64,000 bases of DNA from Actinomadura coerulea (GTDB taxonomy: Bacteria; Actinomycetota; Actinomycetes; Streptosporangiales; Streptosporangiaceae). Location of the stretch: contig NZ_JACHMQ010000001.1 of the NCBI RefSeq assembly GCF_014208105.1, forward strand, positions 5,146,001 through 5,210,000, in the 5' to 3' direction. The position numbers and the translations under genes are program-made. Shown here one piece after another: positions 35,797 through 44,847 of this stretch (the first letter of the stretch is position 1; each line of letters starts with the position of its first letter). The notes beneath the pieces were generated by a model. That model did no database searches. It was not told the origin of the DNA and worked only from the letters and a program-made list of their open reading frames with translations.

Positions 35797-37446
35797 GTGG
35801 AAACGAATCACAACTTCCTGCAGACGGGGGGTCAACCGGTCTCGGATCGGATGCGGGAGTTGCTCGCCCGTGCGGCGCAGGACCACGTCTACGAACAGCG
35901 CTCACAGGGTCAGGTCCTCGATGAGATCCGCCAGCGCCTGGAAGGCATGGAGTGGCTTCTCCGTGAGGTCCGGGAGCGCGAGCTCAGCGGGCTGACCGGG
36001 CAGATCGAGAGCGTCCGCGGGCAGGTCGACGACCTGTCCGGCAAGCCCCCTGAATGGGCCGAGGGCCTGGCCGAGCACATCGAGGCGTTCGGCGAGCGGG
36101 TCAAGCCCGTCGCCGAGCTGCCCGCGCTGTGGGCCGACGTCGGCGTGGTGGCCGAGAACGTCGACGAGGGCCTCACCCGCATCCAGGCCGTCCTCGACTC
36201 CGCGCAGCAGATCACCGACGCCACGCAGCAGGCGTCGCAGCGCATGGACGAGATGGCCAAGCGGCTGGACAAGCTCCAGGGCAGCATGGAGGCCGCGTCC
36301 GTCCGCTTCAACCGGCTCGACAAGTCGCTCGCGGAGCTCGGCCACCGGTCCGAGCGGCTCGAACACTCGGTCAACGGGGTCACCTCACGGGTCGACCAGG
36401 CGCTCGGCGAGATGGCCGAGCGGATGGAGCAGGGTCTTGAGGCGGTCAGCGGCCGGGTCGAGGGCGTCGGCGGCCGCCTCGACGGGCTCGACGGGCGGCT
36501 TGACGGCGTCGACGGACGCCTCGAAGGGGTCTCGGGCAAGCTCGGCGGGCTGGACGGCCGGTTCGAGAGCATCGACGGGCGCCTCGACGGGCTCGGCGAG
36601 CGGATCAACCGGCTGCCCGCCACGCTGGAGATCGCCGAGGTGCACCGGCTGCTGGCCGAGCTCGCGCGGCGCCCGGCGGCCGAGTACGGCGACCGGTTCG
36701 ACGCGCTGGAGAAGCACCTCGCCGAGGCCGTCGACCCGCTGATCGAGGAGCTGCGCGCCCGGCCGGACCGCGACGAGGTCAAGGCCACCATGTCGCAGAT
36801 CGCCGAGACCGCCTACAGCGACGTCGCCAAGCGCATGGACGAGTTCTCCCGCCGGTTCGAGGACGTGCACGACGACGTCCGCAAGCGCATCGAGAACATC
36901 CACGAGGAGGTCGCCAAGCGGGTCGACAGCGCGCTGGAGGAGTTCACCACGCAGGTCGACATCGTCTCCCGCCGCGTCGAGTCGGTGAACGCCGACGTCG
37001 CCAAGCAGGTCGAGTCCGTGCACAGCGAGATGTCGCGGCAGGTCAGCGGCGTCCACCACGACTTCGGCAAGCGGATCGGCGACATCCACCAGGACGTCAC
37101 GCGGCAGGTCGGCAGCATCCACGACGACGTCGCCAAGCAGGTCGGGACCATGCAGGAGGACGTCGCGCGGCAGGTCGGCGGCGTCCAGGCCGAACTCGCG
37201 AGGCGGGTGGAGATCATGCAGGACGAGGCCGCGCGGCGCGCCGACGCGGCGCAGGCGGATTTCGTCAAGCGCTTCTCCCATGTCGAGGACGAGGTCGGCC
37301 GGAAGATGGACGGCGTCCACGACGATGTGTCCAAGCAGGTCAACGCGGTGCACGAGGACGTGCTGAAGCGGCTGTCCACCCTGGAGGAGACCATGCTCGC
37401 GCTCGCCGAGGCGCTGCTGCGTCCCCGCCGCGAGACCAAGGACTGA
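35797..37446 (+). CDS. Long repetitive coiled-coil protein (unknown function)
   Basis: 549 residues, no family recognised. The N-terminal ~70 residues are non-repetitive. The rest is almost entirely predicted coiled coil, without a signal peptide or membrane segment. Residues 217-272 are eight 7-residue units (VDGRLEG-like). Residues 340-529 are sixteen 11-residue units (HDDVAKQVGxx-like) with two 7-residue insertions. Heptads favour a left-handed coil and hendecads a right-handed one, so the protein would be a long rod with a change of twist. It could be cytoskeletal (compare Scy/FilP in streptomycetes, which also have non-heptad repeats) or a scaffold. GTG start with AAGGAG six bases before. 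A terminator follows. Confidence 0.8.
   Translation: METNHNFLQTGGQPVSDRMRELLARAAQDHVYEQRSQGQVLDEIRQRLEGMEWLLREVRERELSGLTGQIESVRGQVDDLSGKPPEWAEGLAEHIEAFGERVKPVAELPALWADVGVVAENVDEGLTRIQAVLDSAQQITDATQQASQRMDEMAKRLDKLQGSMEAASVRFNRLDKSLAELGHRSERLEHSVNGVTSRVDQALGEMAERMEQGLEAVSGRVEGVGGRLDGLDGRLDGVDGRLEGVSGKLGGLDGRFESIDGRLDGLGERINRLPATLEIAEVHRLLAELARRPAAEYGDRFDALEKHLAEAVDPLIEELRARPDRDEVKATMSQIAETAYSDVAKRMDEFSRRFEDVHDDVRKRIENIHEEVAKRVDSALEEFTTQVDIVSRRVESVNADVAKQVESVHSEMSRQVSGVHHDFGKRIGDIHQDVTRQVGSIHDDVAKQVGTMQEDVARQVGGVQAELARRVEIMQDEAARRADAAQADFVKRFSHVEDEVGRKMDGVHDDVSKQVNAVHEDVLKRLSTLEETMLALAEALLRPRRETKD
36445..36612 (+). repeat. Eight 21-bp (7-residue) tandem repeats
   Basis: Eight in-frame units of the form V/L-D/S-G-R-L-D/E-G (last unit LGERINR), ordinary heptads with Gly at fixed positions. 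Adjacent copies are similar at the DNA level, consistent with expansion by slippage. Confidence 0.85.
36814..37383 (+). repeat. Sixteen 33-bp (11-residue) hendecad repeats
   Basis: The 190 residues divide exactly into sixteen 11-residue units (pattern H-x-D-V-A-K-Q-V-x-x-V/I) plus two 7-residue spacers (SRRFEDV after unit 1, SRRVESV after unit 4). Hydrophobic residues recur at positions 4, 8 and 11. Confidence 0.9.
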
Positions 37447-37453
37447 CGAGCGT

Positions 37454-37483
37454 CCGGGTGGGGCCGGCGCGGGCCCCACCCGG
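37454..37483 (+). terminator. Hairpin terminator after the coiled-coil gene
   Basis: CCGGGTGGGGCC pairs with GGCCCCACCCGG, a perfect 12-bp stem with a 6-base loop, eight bases after the stop. Confidence 0.8.
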
Positions 37484-37634
37484 CACCCCCGGATGCCTCC
37501 CGGTATCCGCGGCATTCGTCCCGCGATCCGCCGGGACGACCGAAGATGCTTCCTTCATGTCACCCCGATGACGTGCGTTTTGTTACTTTCCGTCTTCGCA
37601 AAATCACTCCCAATACCCTTCGGAATCCGTTTTC

Positions 37635-38573
37635 ATGGATCAGGTGACCCACCTACCGGCTCCCTGCCTGCCGACCGGCGTCCCGCCCGGGCACACCACC
37701 CTGCGATGGGTGGAGGAGTGCCTCGGCAAGGGCGCCGAGGTCCGCATGGTGCGGCCCCTCGCCGGCGGCTCCGCCCACGCCAACCACGCCCTCCTCGTCG
37801 AGAGCCGCTCCGGCGAGGCGCACCACCTCGTCCTGCGCCGCTGGACCTCCCGCGAGTCCGCTCCCCGCCGCTGCTACGGCGACGCCGAGTTCTCCCCCGA
37901 GCGCGAGATCGCGGCGCTCGCGCTGCTCGCCGGCCGCAAGATCCCCGCACCGTCCCTGGTGGCCGCCGACCCGTCGGGCGCCTACTGCGACGTCCCGGCG
38001 CTTCTCATCACCCGGCTCCGGGGCCACCCGCCGCGCCCGTCCCACGACGACCTGCCCGAGTACCTGATCCAGCTGGCCGCCGCGCTGCTGTCGGTGCACG
38101 AGCTGAACGGCGCGTCCACGATGCCGCCCTACGTCCCGCACAACCACCTCGACGTGCGGCTCCCGCCCAAGCACGCGCTCCGCCCCGACCTGTGGGAACG
38201 CGCCTTCGAGGTCGCCGCCCGCCCCGCCCCGGAGGCGCCCGCCCGGTTCATCCACCGCGACTACCACGCCGACAACACGCTGTGGTCCTACGGCAGGCTC
38301 ACCGGCATCGTCGACTGGTCGGACGCCTCGTCCGGCCCCGTCTCGGTCGACATCGCCTGCATGCGCCGCGGCCTGGCCCTGCGGTACGGCCCGTCCGTCG
38401 CCGACCGCTTCCTGTGCTCCTTCGACCAGGTCTCCGGCGGCCACGCGCACGACCCGTACTGGGACGTCCGCGGCCTCCTCGACCTGCTCCCCGAGGACGG
38501 CGTCCGCATGATCGACGAGCCCCAGGTCCCCCTCTACGAGGACTACCTCGACCGGCTCCTCGCCCAGTGCTGA
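37635..38573 (+). CDS. APH-fold phosphotransferase
   Basis: 312 residues, aminoglycoside phosphotransferase/choline-kinase-like fold. The catalytic Brenner loop is HRDYHADNTLW (Asp209) and the metal-binding GIVDW follows. The N-lobe has VRMVRPLAGGSAHANHALLV. Such proteins phosphorylate small hydroxyl compounds or antibiotics; sequence alone does not identify the substrate. ATG 37635 has no strong ribosome-binding site. Separated from the coiled-coil gene by a terminator, so a functional link is not implied. Convergent with tsaD. Confidence 0.85.
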   Translation: MDQVTHLPAPCLPTGVPPGHTTLRWVEECLGKGAEVRMVRPLAGGSAHANHALLVESRSGEAHHLVLRRWTSRESAPRRCYGDAEFSPEREIAALALLAGRKIPAPSLVAADPSGAYCDVPALLITRLRGHPPRPSHDDLPEYLIQLAAALLSVHELNGASTMPPYVPHNHLDVRLPPKHALRPDLWERAFEVAARPAPEAPARFIHRDYHADNTLWSYGRLTGIVDWSDASSGPVSVDIACMRRGLALRYGPSVADRFLCSFDQVSGGHAHDPYWDVRGLLDLLPEDGVRMIDEPQVPLYEDYLDRLLAQC

Positions 38574-38609
38574 GGCTCGCCCGGTGCCGGGACGCCGCCT
38601 CGCGGGCGG

Positions 38610-39647
38610 TCAGGGCAGGGTGACGGCCTCGATCGGGAGGCTGGAGTCGGCGGGCAGTTCCAGATCGGACGGGCCGACGCCGGAGGCGACCAGCTCCGAT
38701 CCGAGGGCGGCGACCATGGCGCCGTTGTCGGTGCACAGCTTCGGGCGCGGGACCCGCAGGTGCACCCCGGCGGCCGCGCAGCGCTCCGCGGCGAGGGCGC
38801 GCAGGCGCGAGTTGGCCGCGACGCCGCCGCCGATCAGCAGGTGGTCGACGCCGTTGTCCTTGCAGACCTTCAGCGCCTTCTGCGTCAGGACGTCCACGAC
38901 GGCCTCCTGGAAGGACGCCGCGACGTCGGCGACCGGGACGGGCTCGCCCGCCCGCTCCTTCGCCTCGACCCAGCGCGCCACGGCCGTCTTCAGGCCGGAG
39001 AACGAGAAGTCGTAGGTGCCGTCGTTGTACTTGCCGCGCGGGAACGCGATCGCCGCCGGGTCGCCCTCGCGGGCCATGCGGTCGATGACGGGACCGCCGG
39101 GGAACCCGAGGTCGAGGACGCGGGCGACCTTGTCGAAGGCCTCGCCCGCCGCGTCGTCCACCGTGCTGCCCAGGGGGCGGACATCGCCCGCCACGTCCGG
39201 GACCAGCAGCAGGGAGGAGTGCCCGCCCGAGACCAGCATCGCCACGCACGGCTTCGGCAGCGGGCCGTGTTCGAGCTGGTCGACGCACACGTGCGCGGCC
39301 AGGTGGTTGACGCCGTAGAGCGGCTTGCCGAGCGACAGCGCGTACGCCTTGGCGGCGGCGACGCCGACCATCAGCGCGCCCGGCAGCCCCGGGCCCGCGG
39401 TGACCGCGAACGCGTCCACGTCGCCGAACGCCACTCCGGCGTCCGCGAGGGCGCGCTCGACGGTCGGCCCCATGGCCTCGAGGTGCGCCCGCGACGCGAC
39501 CTCCGGCACGACGCCGCCGAACCGGGCGTGCTGGTCCACGCTCGAGGCGATCGCGTCCGCCAGCAGCGTGTGCCCGCGCACGATCCCGACCCCGGTCTCG
39601 TCGCAGGACGTCTCGATGCCGAGCACCAGTGGCTCGTCCCGAATCAC
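38610..39647 (-). CDS. tsaD: tRNA N6-adenosine threonylcarbamoyltransferase TsaD
   Basis: 345 residues, ASKHA-fold protein that with TsaB and TsaE transfers threonylcarbamoyl to A37 of ANN-decoding tRNAs. LGIETSCDETGVGIV at the N-terminus, GGVVPEVASRAH, the metal ligands in NHLAAH, and VSGGHSSLL are all present. GTG start. 70 bases downstream of rimI, in the tsaB-rimI-tsaD operon. Confidence 0.97.
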   Translation of the reverse strand: MIRDEPLVLGIETSCDETGVGIVRGHTLLADAIASSVDQHARFGGVVPEVASRAHLEAMGPTVERALADAGVAFGDVDAFAVTAGPGLPGALMVGVAAAKAYALSLGKPLYGVNHLAAHVCVDQLEHGPLPKPCVAMLVSGGHSSLLLVPDVAGDVRPLGSTVDDAAGEAFDKVARVLDLGFPGGPVIDRMAREGDPAAIAFPRGKYNDGTYDFSFSGLKTAVARWVEAKERAGEPVPVADVAASFQEAVVDVLTQKALKVCKDNGVDHLLIGGGVAANSRLRALAAERCAAAGVHLRVPRPKLCTDNGAMVAALGSELVASGVGPSDLELPADSSLPIEAVTLP

Positions 39648-39717
39648 GTGTGTCTCCCTGTCTCGCCGTTCGCCCTGTCCGCCCGCCCGCCTCCGGGGCG
39701 CCTTCTGCCGGTCCGCC

Positions 39718-40209
39718 TCATTCGGCTCTGGTGAAGCCCATGGGCGGGCGGTCGCGGAGCTTGCGGCACATGACGATCGCGTCCACGTCCGAGGGCTGGT
39801 AGTAGCGCTTGCGGATGCCGACCCGCTCGAAGCCGAACCGCTCGTACAGGCGGTGGGCGGCGTCGTTGTCGGCCCGGACCTCCAGGAACACCGACTCGCT
39901 GCCGCGCCGTACGGCCTCTTCCAGCAGGGCGGTGAGCAGCACCGCGCCGATGCCGCCCTTGCGGCGGTCCGCGCGGACGCCGATGGTCTGCACGTCGGCC
40001 TGCCCGCCCGCCGCGGCCAGGCCCGCGTAGCCGACGATCTCGCCGCCGGGCGCCTCCGCGACGACGTAGTACCGGGTGCGGGGCTGGTCGGCGAGCTCCC
40101 CGGCGAGCATCTCCTCGCTCCAGGTGTCCTCCGGGAACAGCGCCCGGTCCAGCCGGTGGACGGCCGGAAGGTCCGCGGCGGTCATGGGCCGCAGGACGAC
40201 GTCGCTCAC
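39718..40209 (-). CDS. rimI: Ribosomal protein S18-alanine N-acetyltransferase RimI
   Basis: 163-residue GNAT acetyltransferase. The acetyl-CoA-binding loop is RRKGGIGAVLL, followed by FLEVRADNDAAHRLYERFGF, the standard RimI C-terminal signature. It acetylates the N-terminus of ribosomal protein S18 or related N-termini. Its GTG start overlaps the tsaB stop by 4 bases. The tsaB-rimI-tsaD order is conserved in actinobacteria. Confidence 0.92.
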   Translation of the reverse strand: MSDVVLRPMTAADLPAVHRLDRALFPEDTWSEEMLAGELADQPRTRYYVVAEAPGGEIVGYAGLAAAGGQADVQTIGVRADRRKGGIGAVLLTALLEEAVRRGSESVFLEVRADNDAAHRLYERFGFERVGIRKRYYQPSDVDAIVMCRKLRDRPPMGFTRAE

Positions 40210-40886
40210 GCCGGCGTCACCTTCTTGCGGGGGCCCGGCTCCTTCGCGTCCGGCCTGCGCAGGTAGAGGGGCTCCGGGGGCAGCAGCTCGGGGCCCTTCA
40301 GCCCGGACAGCCGCGCGACGACGAGCTCGGCGAGCGCGCCGGCGGTGGGCAGCAGCGGCTCGTGCCCGGCCTCGCCGAGCACCTCCGGGTACAGGGCCGC
40401 GCCCTCGCCCACGACGGGCAGCCCCTCGGGCGCCCCGTCCAGGACGTCCGCCGCCGGGCCCACGGCGGGCTCGGTGGCGCGGAACCGCGCGGAGTCGTAC
40501 CGCGCCCAGTAGACCTCTTTGCGGCGGGCGTCGGTCGCGACGGCGAACGGCCCGTCCCGCTTCGTGGCCCAGGCCATGATGTCGAGCGTGCAGACGCCGT
40601 GCACGGGGACGCTGAGCGCCTCGCCCATCGCGCGGGCGGTGACCAGCCCGACCCGCAGGCCCGTGTAGGGCCCCGGCCCGACCCCCACGGCGATCGCGCT
40701 GAGATCATCGGGCGCCGCGCCCGCCTCCGCCATCACCTCCGCGATCGACGGGGTGAGCAGCTCGGTGTGGCGCCGCCGGTCGACGGCATCCGCCAGGCCG
40801 CGCGGCACCGCGCCCTCGCCCGGGGTCCACTCGTACAGCGCCACGGTGATCGCGGCGGTCGCGGTATCGAAAGCCAAGACCAGCAC
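40206..40886 (-). CDS. tsaB: tRNA threonylcarbamoyladenosine biosynthesis protein TsaB
   Basis: 226 residues, an inactive TsaD paralogue that forms the TsaB-TsaD heterodimer. LVLAFDTATAAITVAL, the conserved GVGPGPYTGLRVG loop and VPVHGVCTLD identify it. GTG start. TAGGCT at 40895-40900 on the minus strand lies eight bases before the start, so the message may be leaderless. Its stop is coupled to rimI. Confidence 0.95.
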   Translation of the reverse strand: MLVLAFDTATAAITVALYEWTPGEGAVPRGLADAVDRRRHTELLTPSIAEVMAEAGAAPDDLSAIAVGVGPGPYTGLRVGLVTARAMGEALSVPVHGVCTLDIMAWATKRDGPFAVATDARRKEVYWARYDSARFRATEPAVGPAADVLDGAPEGLPVVGEGAALYPEVLGEAGHEPLLPTAGALAELVVARLSGLKGPELLPPEPLYLRRPDAKEPGPRKKVTPA

Positions 40887-40941
40887 GGGTTGTAAGCCTA
40901 CCGGCCGCCGGCGCGCAGTGGTCCGGCTCCCGCCAGACGGT

Positions 40942-41964
40942 TCAGCGCCGGCTCAGCGCGGTGACCACGGCCTTGGTGACCTCGGTGGCGCCGTCGGTGG
41001 CGGCGTCCGACGACAGGGGGTCGCCCTTGTCCGAGCCCGAGTAGTGGACGGTGACGAGGACGTTGGCGACCCGGACGTTGCCGACGGCCTCGCCGGAGCC
41101 CTGGTTGTCGTCCACGCTGTAGACGATGTAGCCCTCGTCGCCGACGCCGGTGAGCCGGAGCTTGTCGGTGAGCTCCTGCCCGGCCAGCAGCGCCTTGCCG
41201 GACTCGTCGGCGGTCCGCTCGGCGGCGAACGTCCTGCGGGCGGCGTCCGTGGGCGACGCCGCGCCCCCGGCCGCGATCGCGCGCAGCTCGATGGTGAGCT
41301 GCCGCCTCTTCTCCCCCGCGTAGGCGCCCCAGACGCACTGGTTCTGCTGATCGCCGCCCTGGTAGTTGTCGGCGTCGGTGCGCTCGGAGTCGGGCGCCAG
41401 CCGGCTGATCAGGTCGTCGCCGACGATCGTGCAGGAGTCGGGGACGGCGGTGCGCTCCCCTCTGGCCGCGGAGGAGTTGTCCGTGGCGCCGCTGCCGACG
41501 ATCTGGCCGGTGCTCTTGTCGCCGCTCGCGCCGACGCCCGCCAGGACGGCGAACGCCGCGAACCCGCAGACGGCGACACCGGCGGCGACACCGCCGAGGA
41601 CGACGGCCCAGCGCCGCCCGGTCCGGCGCTCGCGCGCCCGGTGGCTGCCGGTGCGGTATCCGCCGCTCCCACCGCGATGGGTTCCGCCGCCCGCCCGGTA
41701 CGCACCGCCGTCAGTGGGGTACCCGCCGCTCTCGGCGCCGTACCCGCCGCCGCCCGTGCGGTGGCCGCCGCCACCGGTCTCGTACGGCCCCGTCTCACGC
41801 TGGTACGGACCGCTGCCCGGACGTCCGGAGGAGTACCGCTCGTACCGGTCGTCGCCCGTGCCGTTCCCACCGCCGTCCGGCCGGTAACCGCCGCCTGATC
41901 CCCGGCCACCGCCCGAAGCGCGGTAGCTGTCGCGGTAATTCCCGCTGCGATGGCTACCACTCAC
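40942..41964 (-). CDS. Single-pass membrane protein with Gly/Tyr-rich cytoplasmic tail (unknown)
   Basis: 340 residues. Residues 1-~118 are an extreme low-complexity region rich in Gly, Tyr, Arg and Ser. One transmembrane helix (WAVVLGGVAAGVAVCGFAAFAVLAGV) follows, then a ~190-residue extracytoplasmic domain with two cysteines (PDSCTIVG and NQCVWGA) that could form a disulphide, somewhat like DUF3558-type domains. It lies inside the tsa cluster between tsaB and tsaE, although the modification enzymes do not need it. GTG start after GGGAG. No function is assigned. Confidence 0.75.
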   Translation of the reverse strand: MSGSHRSGNYRDSYRASGGGRGSGGGYRPDGGGNGTGDDRYERYSSGRPGSGPYQRETGPYETGGGGHRTGGGGYGAESGGYPTDGGAYRAGGGTHRGGSGGYRTGSHRARERRTGRRWAVVLGGVAAGVAVCGFAAFAVLAGVGASGDKSTGQIVGSGATDNSSAARGERTAVPDSCTIVGDDLISRLAPDSERTDADNYQGGDQQNQCVWGAYAGEKRRQLTIELRAIAAGGAASPTDAARRTFAAERTADESGKALLAGQELTDKLRLTGVGDEGYIVYSVDDNQGSGEAVGNVRVANVLVTVHYSGSDKGDPLSSDAATDGATEVTKAVVTALSRR

Positions 41965-42089
41965 CGCCCCACTCCCGTTCGGAATCGATATGTCGCGAAG
42001 GTGAGGTTCGTTCCGGCAAAGAGTACGACATCAAGCCGCAAAATGGACCAACCGGCTAGGCAAAAACCGTAGAAGTTGCCAGATCCAGG

Positions 42090-42560
42090 TCATTCGGGGC
42101 CGAGTTGCAGGTCCGACCAGCGATCACCGACCCCGACGATCCTTACCTCGCGCCCCTCGCCGGGGCCTTCTCCGCGAGAAATGATCACTTCCAGCCGGTC
42201 GTCGGCGAGGCCCTCGGCGAGCCCTTCTCCCCATTCCACGATCGTCACCGAATCCTCGACCGACGCGTCGAGATCGAGATCGTCCAGTTCCGCGAAACCG
42301 CCCAGCCGGTAGGCGTCCACGTGCACCAGCGAGGGGCCGCCGGCCAGCGACGGATGCACCCGCGCGATGACGAACGTGGGCGAGGTGATCGGGCCGCGCA
42401 CCTTCAGCCCCTCCCCGATGCCCTGCGTGAGGGTCGTCTTGCCCGCGCCGAGGTGGCCCGTCATCACGAGCAGGTCGCCCGCCCGCAGCAGCCCGGCCAG
42501 GCGCAGGCCGAGCTCGCGCATGTCCTCGGCGGTCGGGACGGTGACGGTGACGGCTTTCAC
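42090..42560 (-). CDS. tsaE: tRNA threonylcarbamoyladenosine biosynthesis ATPase TsaE
   Basis: 156 residues. The P-loop GHLGAGKTTLTQGIGEGL is followed by the TsaE signature SPTFVIARVH, VHVDAYRLGG and the Walker-B-like TIVEWGE. It drives turnover of the TsaB-TsaD complex. The GTG start overlaps the stop of the upstream hydrolase by 4 bases, which defines the N-terminus. Confidence 0.94.
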   Translation of the reverse strand: MKAVTVTVPTAEDMRELGLRLAGLLRAGDLLVMTGHLGAGKTTLTQGIGEGLKVRGPITSPTFVIARVHPSLAGGPSLVHVDAYRLGGFAELDDLDLDASVEDSVTIVEWGEGLAEGLADDRLEVIISRGEGPGEGREVRIVGVGDRWSDLQLGPE

Positions 42561-43636
42561 GCGGTGCGCTCCTCTTCCTCGTACGCGGGACGGACCCGTT
42601 CGACCAGCCGGCGCAGCCCCCCGGTCACCACGCCCGGGTACTCCAGCGGCAGCACGTGCCCGGCCTCCTCCACCTCTACCAGTTCGGCGTCCGGCAGCGC
42701 CGCGGCGATCCGGCGGGCGTGCTCCGCGGGGGTCAGCCGGTCCCGGCCGCCCGCCAGCACCAGCGTCGGCACGCCGCGCAGGACGTCCAGACACCCGATC
42801 TTGTCGTGCGCCATCAGCGCCGGGTAGTACTCCGCGATCACGTCGATCGGCGTCTCCCTGATCATCTGCTCCAGGAAGCCCACCACCGAGGGACTGACGT
42901 ACTTGTCGGCGAACGCCATCTTCCGCGTGACGACGAACGCCAGGTCGGCGCCCAGCCCGCGGGCCTTGTCGACCAGCTCGGCGCGGCGGCCGAGGCCGCG
43001 CAGCGTCCCCGGGGCGAGCGGCCGGACGGCCTTCGCCAGCAGCAGCGGCAGGCCCAGCGTCATCTCCCCCATGTCGCCGCAGGAGGTGTTCACCAGCGCC
43101 ACGCCCACGACCCGCGACCCGAACAGCCCGGGATGCCGGTCCGCCAGCGCCATGATCGACATACCGCCCATGGAGTGCCCCACGAGGACGACCGGGCGGT
43201 CCGGCGGAACGGTCGCGTCCAGCACCGCGCGCAGGTCGTCGCCGGTCTGCTCGATCGTCGCGTCCCCCGGCCTGCCGCGTCCCGAACGGCCGTGGCTGCG
43301 CTGGTCCCAGAACACCAGCCGCAGCGAACCCCGCAGGTCTCGGCGCTGGTAGTGCCACGAGTCCTGGTTGAGGGTGTAGCCGTGGCAGAACACGACGGTG
43401 AGGTCGGCGTCGTCGGGGCCGTCCACCTCCACGTGCAGCGGGACGCCGTCGTCCGCCCGGACGGCCAGCTCCCGCCCGCGCAGTTCGCCGAAGGGCTCGG
43501 CCGCGTCGGGGTCCGGGCGCAGCCGCACCCGGCCGACGGCGAGGTGCCGCAGCCCGACCGCCGCGCCCACCCCCGCGGCGCCCACGCCCGCGACGACACC
43601 GGCGAGGCCGATCCTGCGCCTGTTCCTGCTGTCCAT
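42557..43636 (-). CDS. Alpha/beta hydrolase
   Basis: 359 residues. An N-terminal hydrophobic segment (LAGVVAGVGAAGVGAAVGL) is a likely membrane anchor. Then comes a hydrolase domain with oxyanion region FCHGYTLNQDSW, nucleophile elbow GHSMGG, acid in AGGRDRLTP and catalytic His in EAGHVLPLE. In M. tuberculosis no equivalent lies between alr and tsaE in my recollection of Rv3422c/Rv3423c, so it may be an addition here, though it is tightly coupled (GTGA to tsaE; 11 bases from alr). Substrate unknown. Confidence 0.85.
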   Translation of the reverse strand: MDSRNRRRIGLAGVVAGVGAAGVGAAVGLRHLAVGRVRLRPDPDAAEPFGELRGRELAVRADDGVPLHVEVDGPDDADLTVVFCHGYTLNQDSWHYQRRDLRGSLRLVFWDQRSHGRSGRGRPGDATIEQTGDDLRAVLDATVPPDRPVVLVGHSMGGMSIMALADRHPGLFGSRVVGVALVNTSCGDMGEMTLGLPLLLAKAVRPLAPGTLRGLGRRAELVDKARGLGADLAFVVTRKMAFADKYVSPSVVGFLEQMIRETPIDVIAEYYPALMAHDKIGCLDVLRGVPTLVLAGGRDRLTPAEHARRIAAALPDAELVEVEEAGHVLPLEYPGVVTGGLRRLVERVRPAYEEEERTA

Positions 43637-43647
43637 GCCCGTGCCCC

Positions 43648-44772
43648 CTACAGCCCCCCTCCCGGGTACGCCCTCGGTACCCGGGCTCCGATGCGGGTGA
43701 CGATCTCATACGAGATCGTCCCCAGTGCCTCCGCCCACTCCTGCGCGGTCGGCTCGCCCCGGTCCCCCGGGCCGAACAGGACGATCTCGTCCCCCGCCGT
43801 GAGCGGGTCGTCTCCGATGTCGACGACGAACTGGTCCATGCAGACCCGCCCCGCGATCGTCCTGCGGTGCCCGCCCGCGAGGACCTCCAGGACGTTCGAC
43901 CCGTTCCGCGGGATGCCGTCGCCGTACCCCACGGGCACCACGGCCAGCGTGGTCTCCCGCTCGGTGTGGTAGGTGTGACCGTACGACACTCCGCTGCCCG
44001 CCGGAACCCGCTTGACCAGCGCCGCGTCCGCCACGAGCGTCATCGCGGGCCGCAGCCCGAACCCGCCGAGCGCCGGCACCGGCGTCAGCCCGTACGTCGC
44101 GATGCCGGGCCGGACGAGGTCGAACCGCGCCTCCGGCAGCGTCAGCGCCGCCGCCGAGTTCGCGAGGTGGCGGACCTCGAACCGCGCCCCCGCCTTCTCC
44201 GCGTGCGCGACCATCTCGGTGAACGCGCCGACCTGCGCCGCGATCGAGGGGTGGCCGGGCTCGTCCGCGCAGGCGAAGTGCGACATGACCCCGGCCACCC
44301 GCACGTGCCCGGTGGCCTCCGCCTTGAGCGCCGCGTCGACCAGCGCCTCCCACCCGTCGCCCCGCGCACCCCCGCGCGACATGCCCGTGTCGGCCTTGAG
44401 GTGGATCCGCGCCTCGCGTCCGGACAGCTCCGCCGCCCGGACGACCTCGTCCAGCAGCCAGACCGCCCCCACGGTCAGGTCCACGTCCCGCGCGACGGCC
44501 TCCTCGTAGGGCTCGCCGGGAACGCCGAGGCAGACCAGCGTCCGGACGGTGATGCCCGCGTCCCGCAGGCGCAGTGCCTCCGCCAGCTTCGCGACGCCCA
44601 GCCAGGACGCGCCGCCGGCGAGCGCCGCCCGGGCGGCCTCCACCAGCCCGTGCCCGTACGCCTCGGCCTTCACCATGGCCATCACCTCGGCGCCCGCCGC
44701 GCGCTCGCGCAGCACCCCGATGTTGTGGCCGATGGCGCCGAGATCGACCCGTGCCTCCGCAGGAACCCTCAT
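43648..44772 (-). CDS. alr: Alanine racemase
   Basis: 374 residues, PLP-dependent fold III. It makes D-alanine for peptidoglycan. The PLP lysine is Lys35 in MAMVKAEAYGHG (family usually KADAYGHG). The second catalytic residue is Tyr in SYGHTYHTE, followed by VPVGYGDG and CMDQFVVD. ATG 44772 gives the usual N-terminus; ATG 44802 would add 10 residues. It is followed by a coupled hydrolase and tsaE. Confidence 0.95.
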   Translation of the reverse strand: MRVPAEARVDLGAIGHNIGVLRERAAGAEVMAMVKAEAYGHGLVEAARAALAGGASWLGVAKLAEALRLRDAGITVRTLVCLGVPGEPYEEAVARDVDLTVGAVWLLDEVVRAAELSGREARIHLKADTGMSRGGARGDGWEALVDAALKAEATGHVRVAGVMSHFACADEPGHPSIAAQVGAFTEMVAHAEKAGARFEVRHLANSAAALTLPEARFDLVRPGIATYGLTPVPALGGFGLRPAMTLVADAALVKRVPAGSGVSYGHTYHTERETTLAVVPVGYGDGIPRNGSNVLEVLAGGHRRTIAGRVCMDQFVVDIGDDPLTAGDEIVLFGPGDRGEPTAQEWAEALGTISYEIVTRIGARVPRAYPGGGL

Positions 44773-44847
44773 GGTCACCCAGTCTGCCGTCCCCACCCCC
44801 ATGCCCGCGCCTCATCTCCCAGGTCACGCCCGGCGACCCGCGTTGAC

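Noticed and set aside
42090..43709. Apparent fusion of tsaE to an upstream frame
   Set aside because: The upstream part is the alpha/beta hydrolase in the wrong frame; the real tsaE begins at the GTG overlapping the hydrolase stop.
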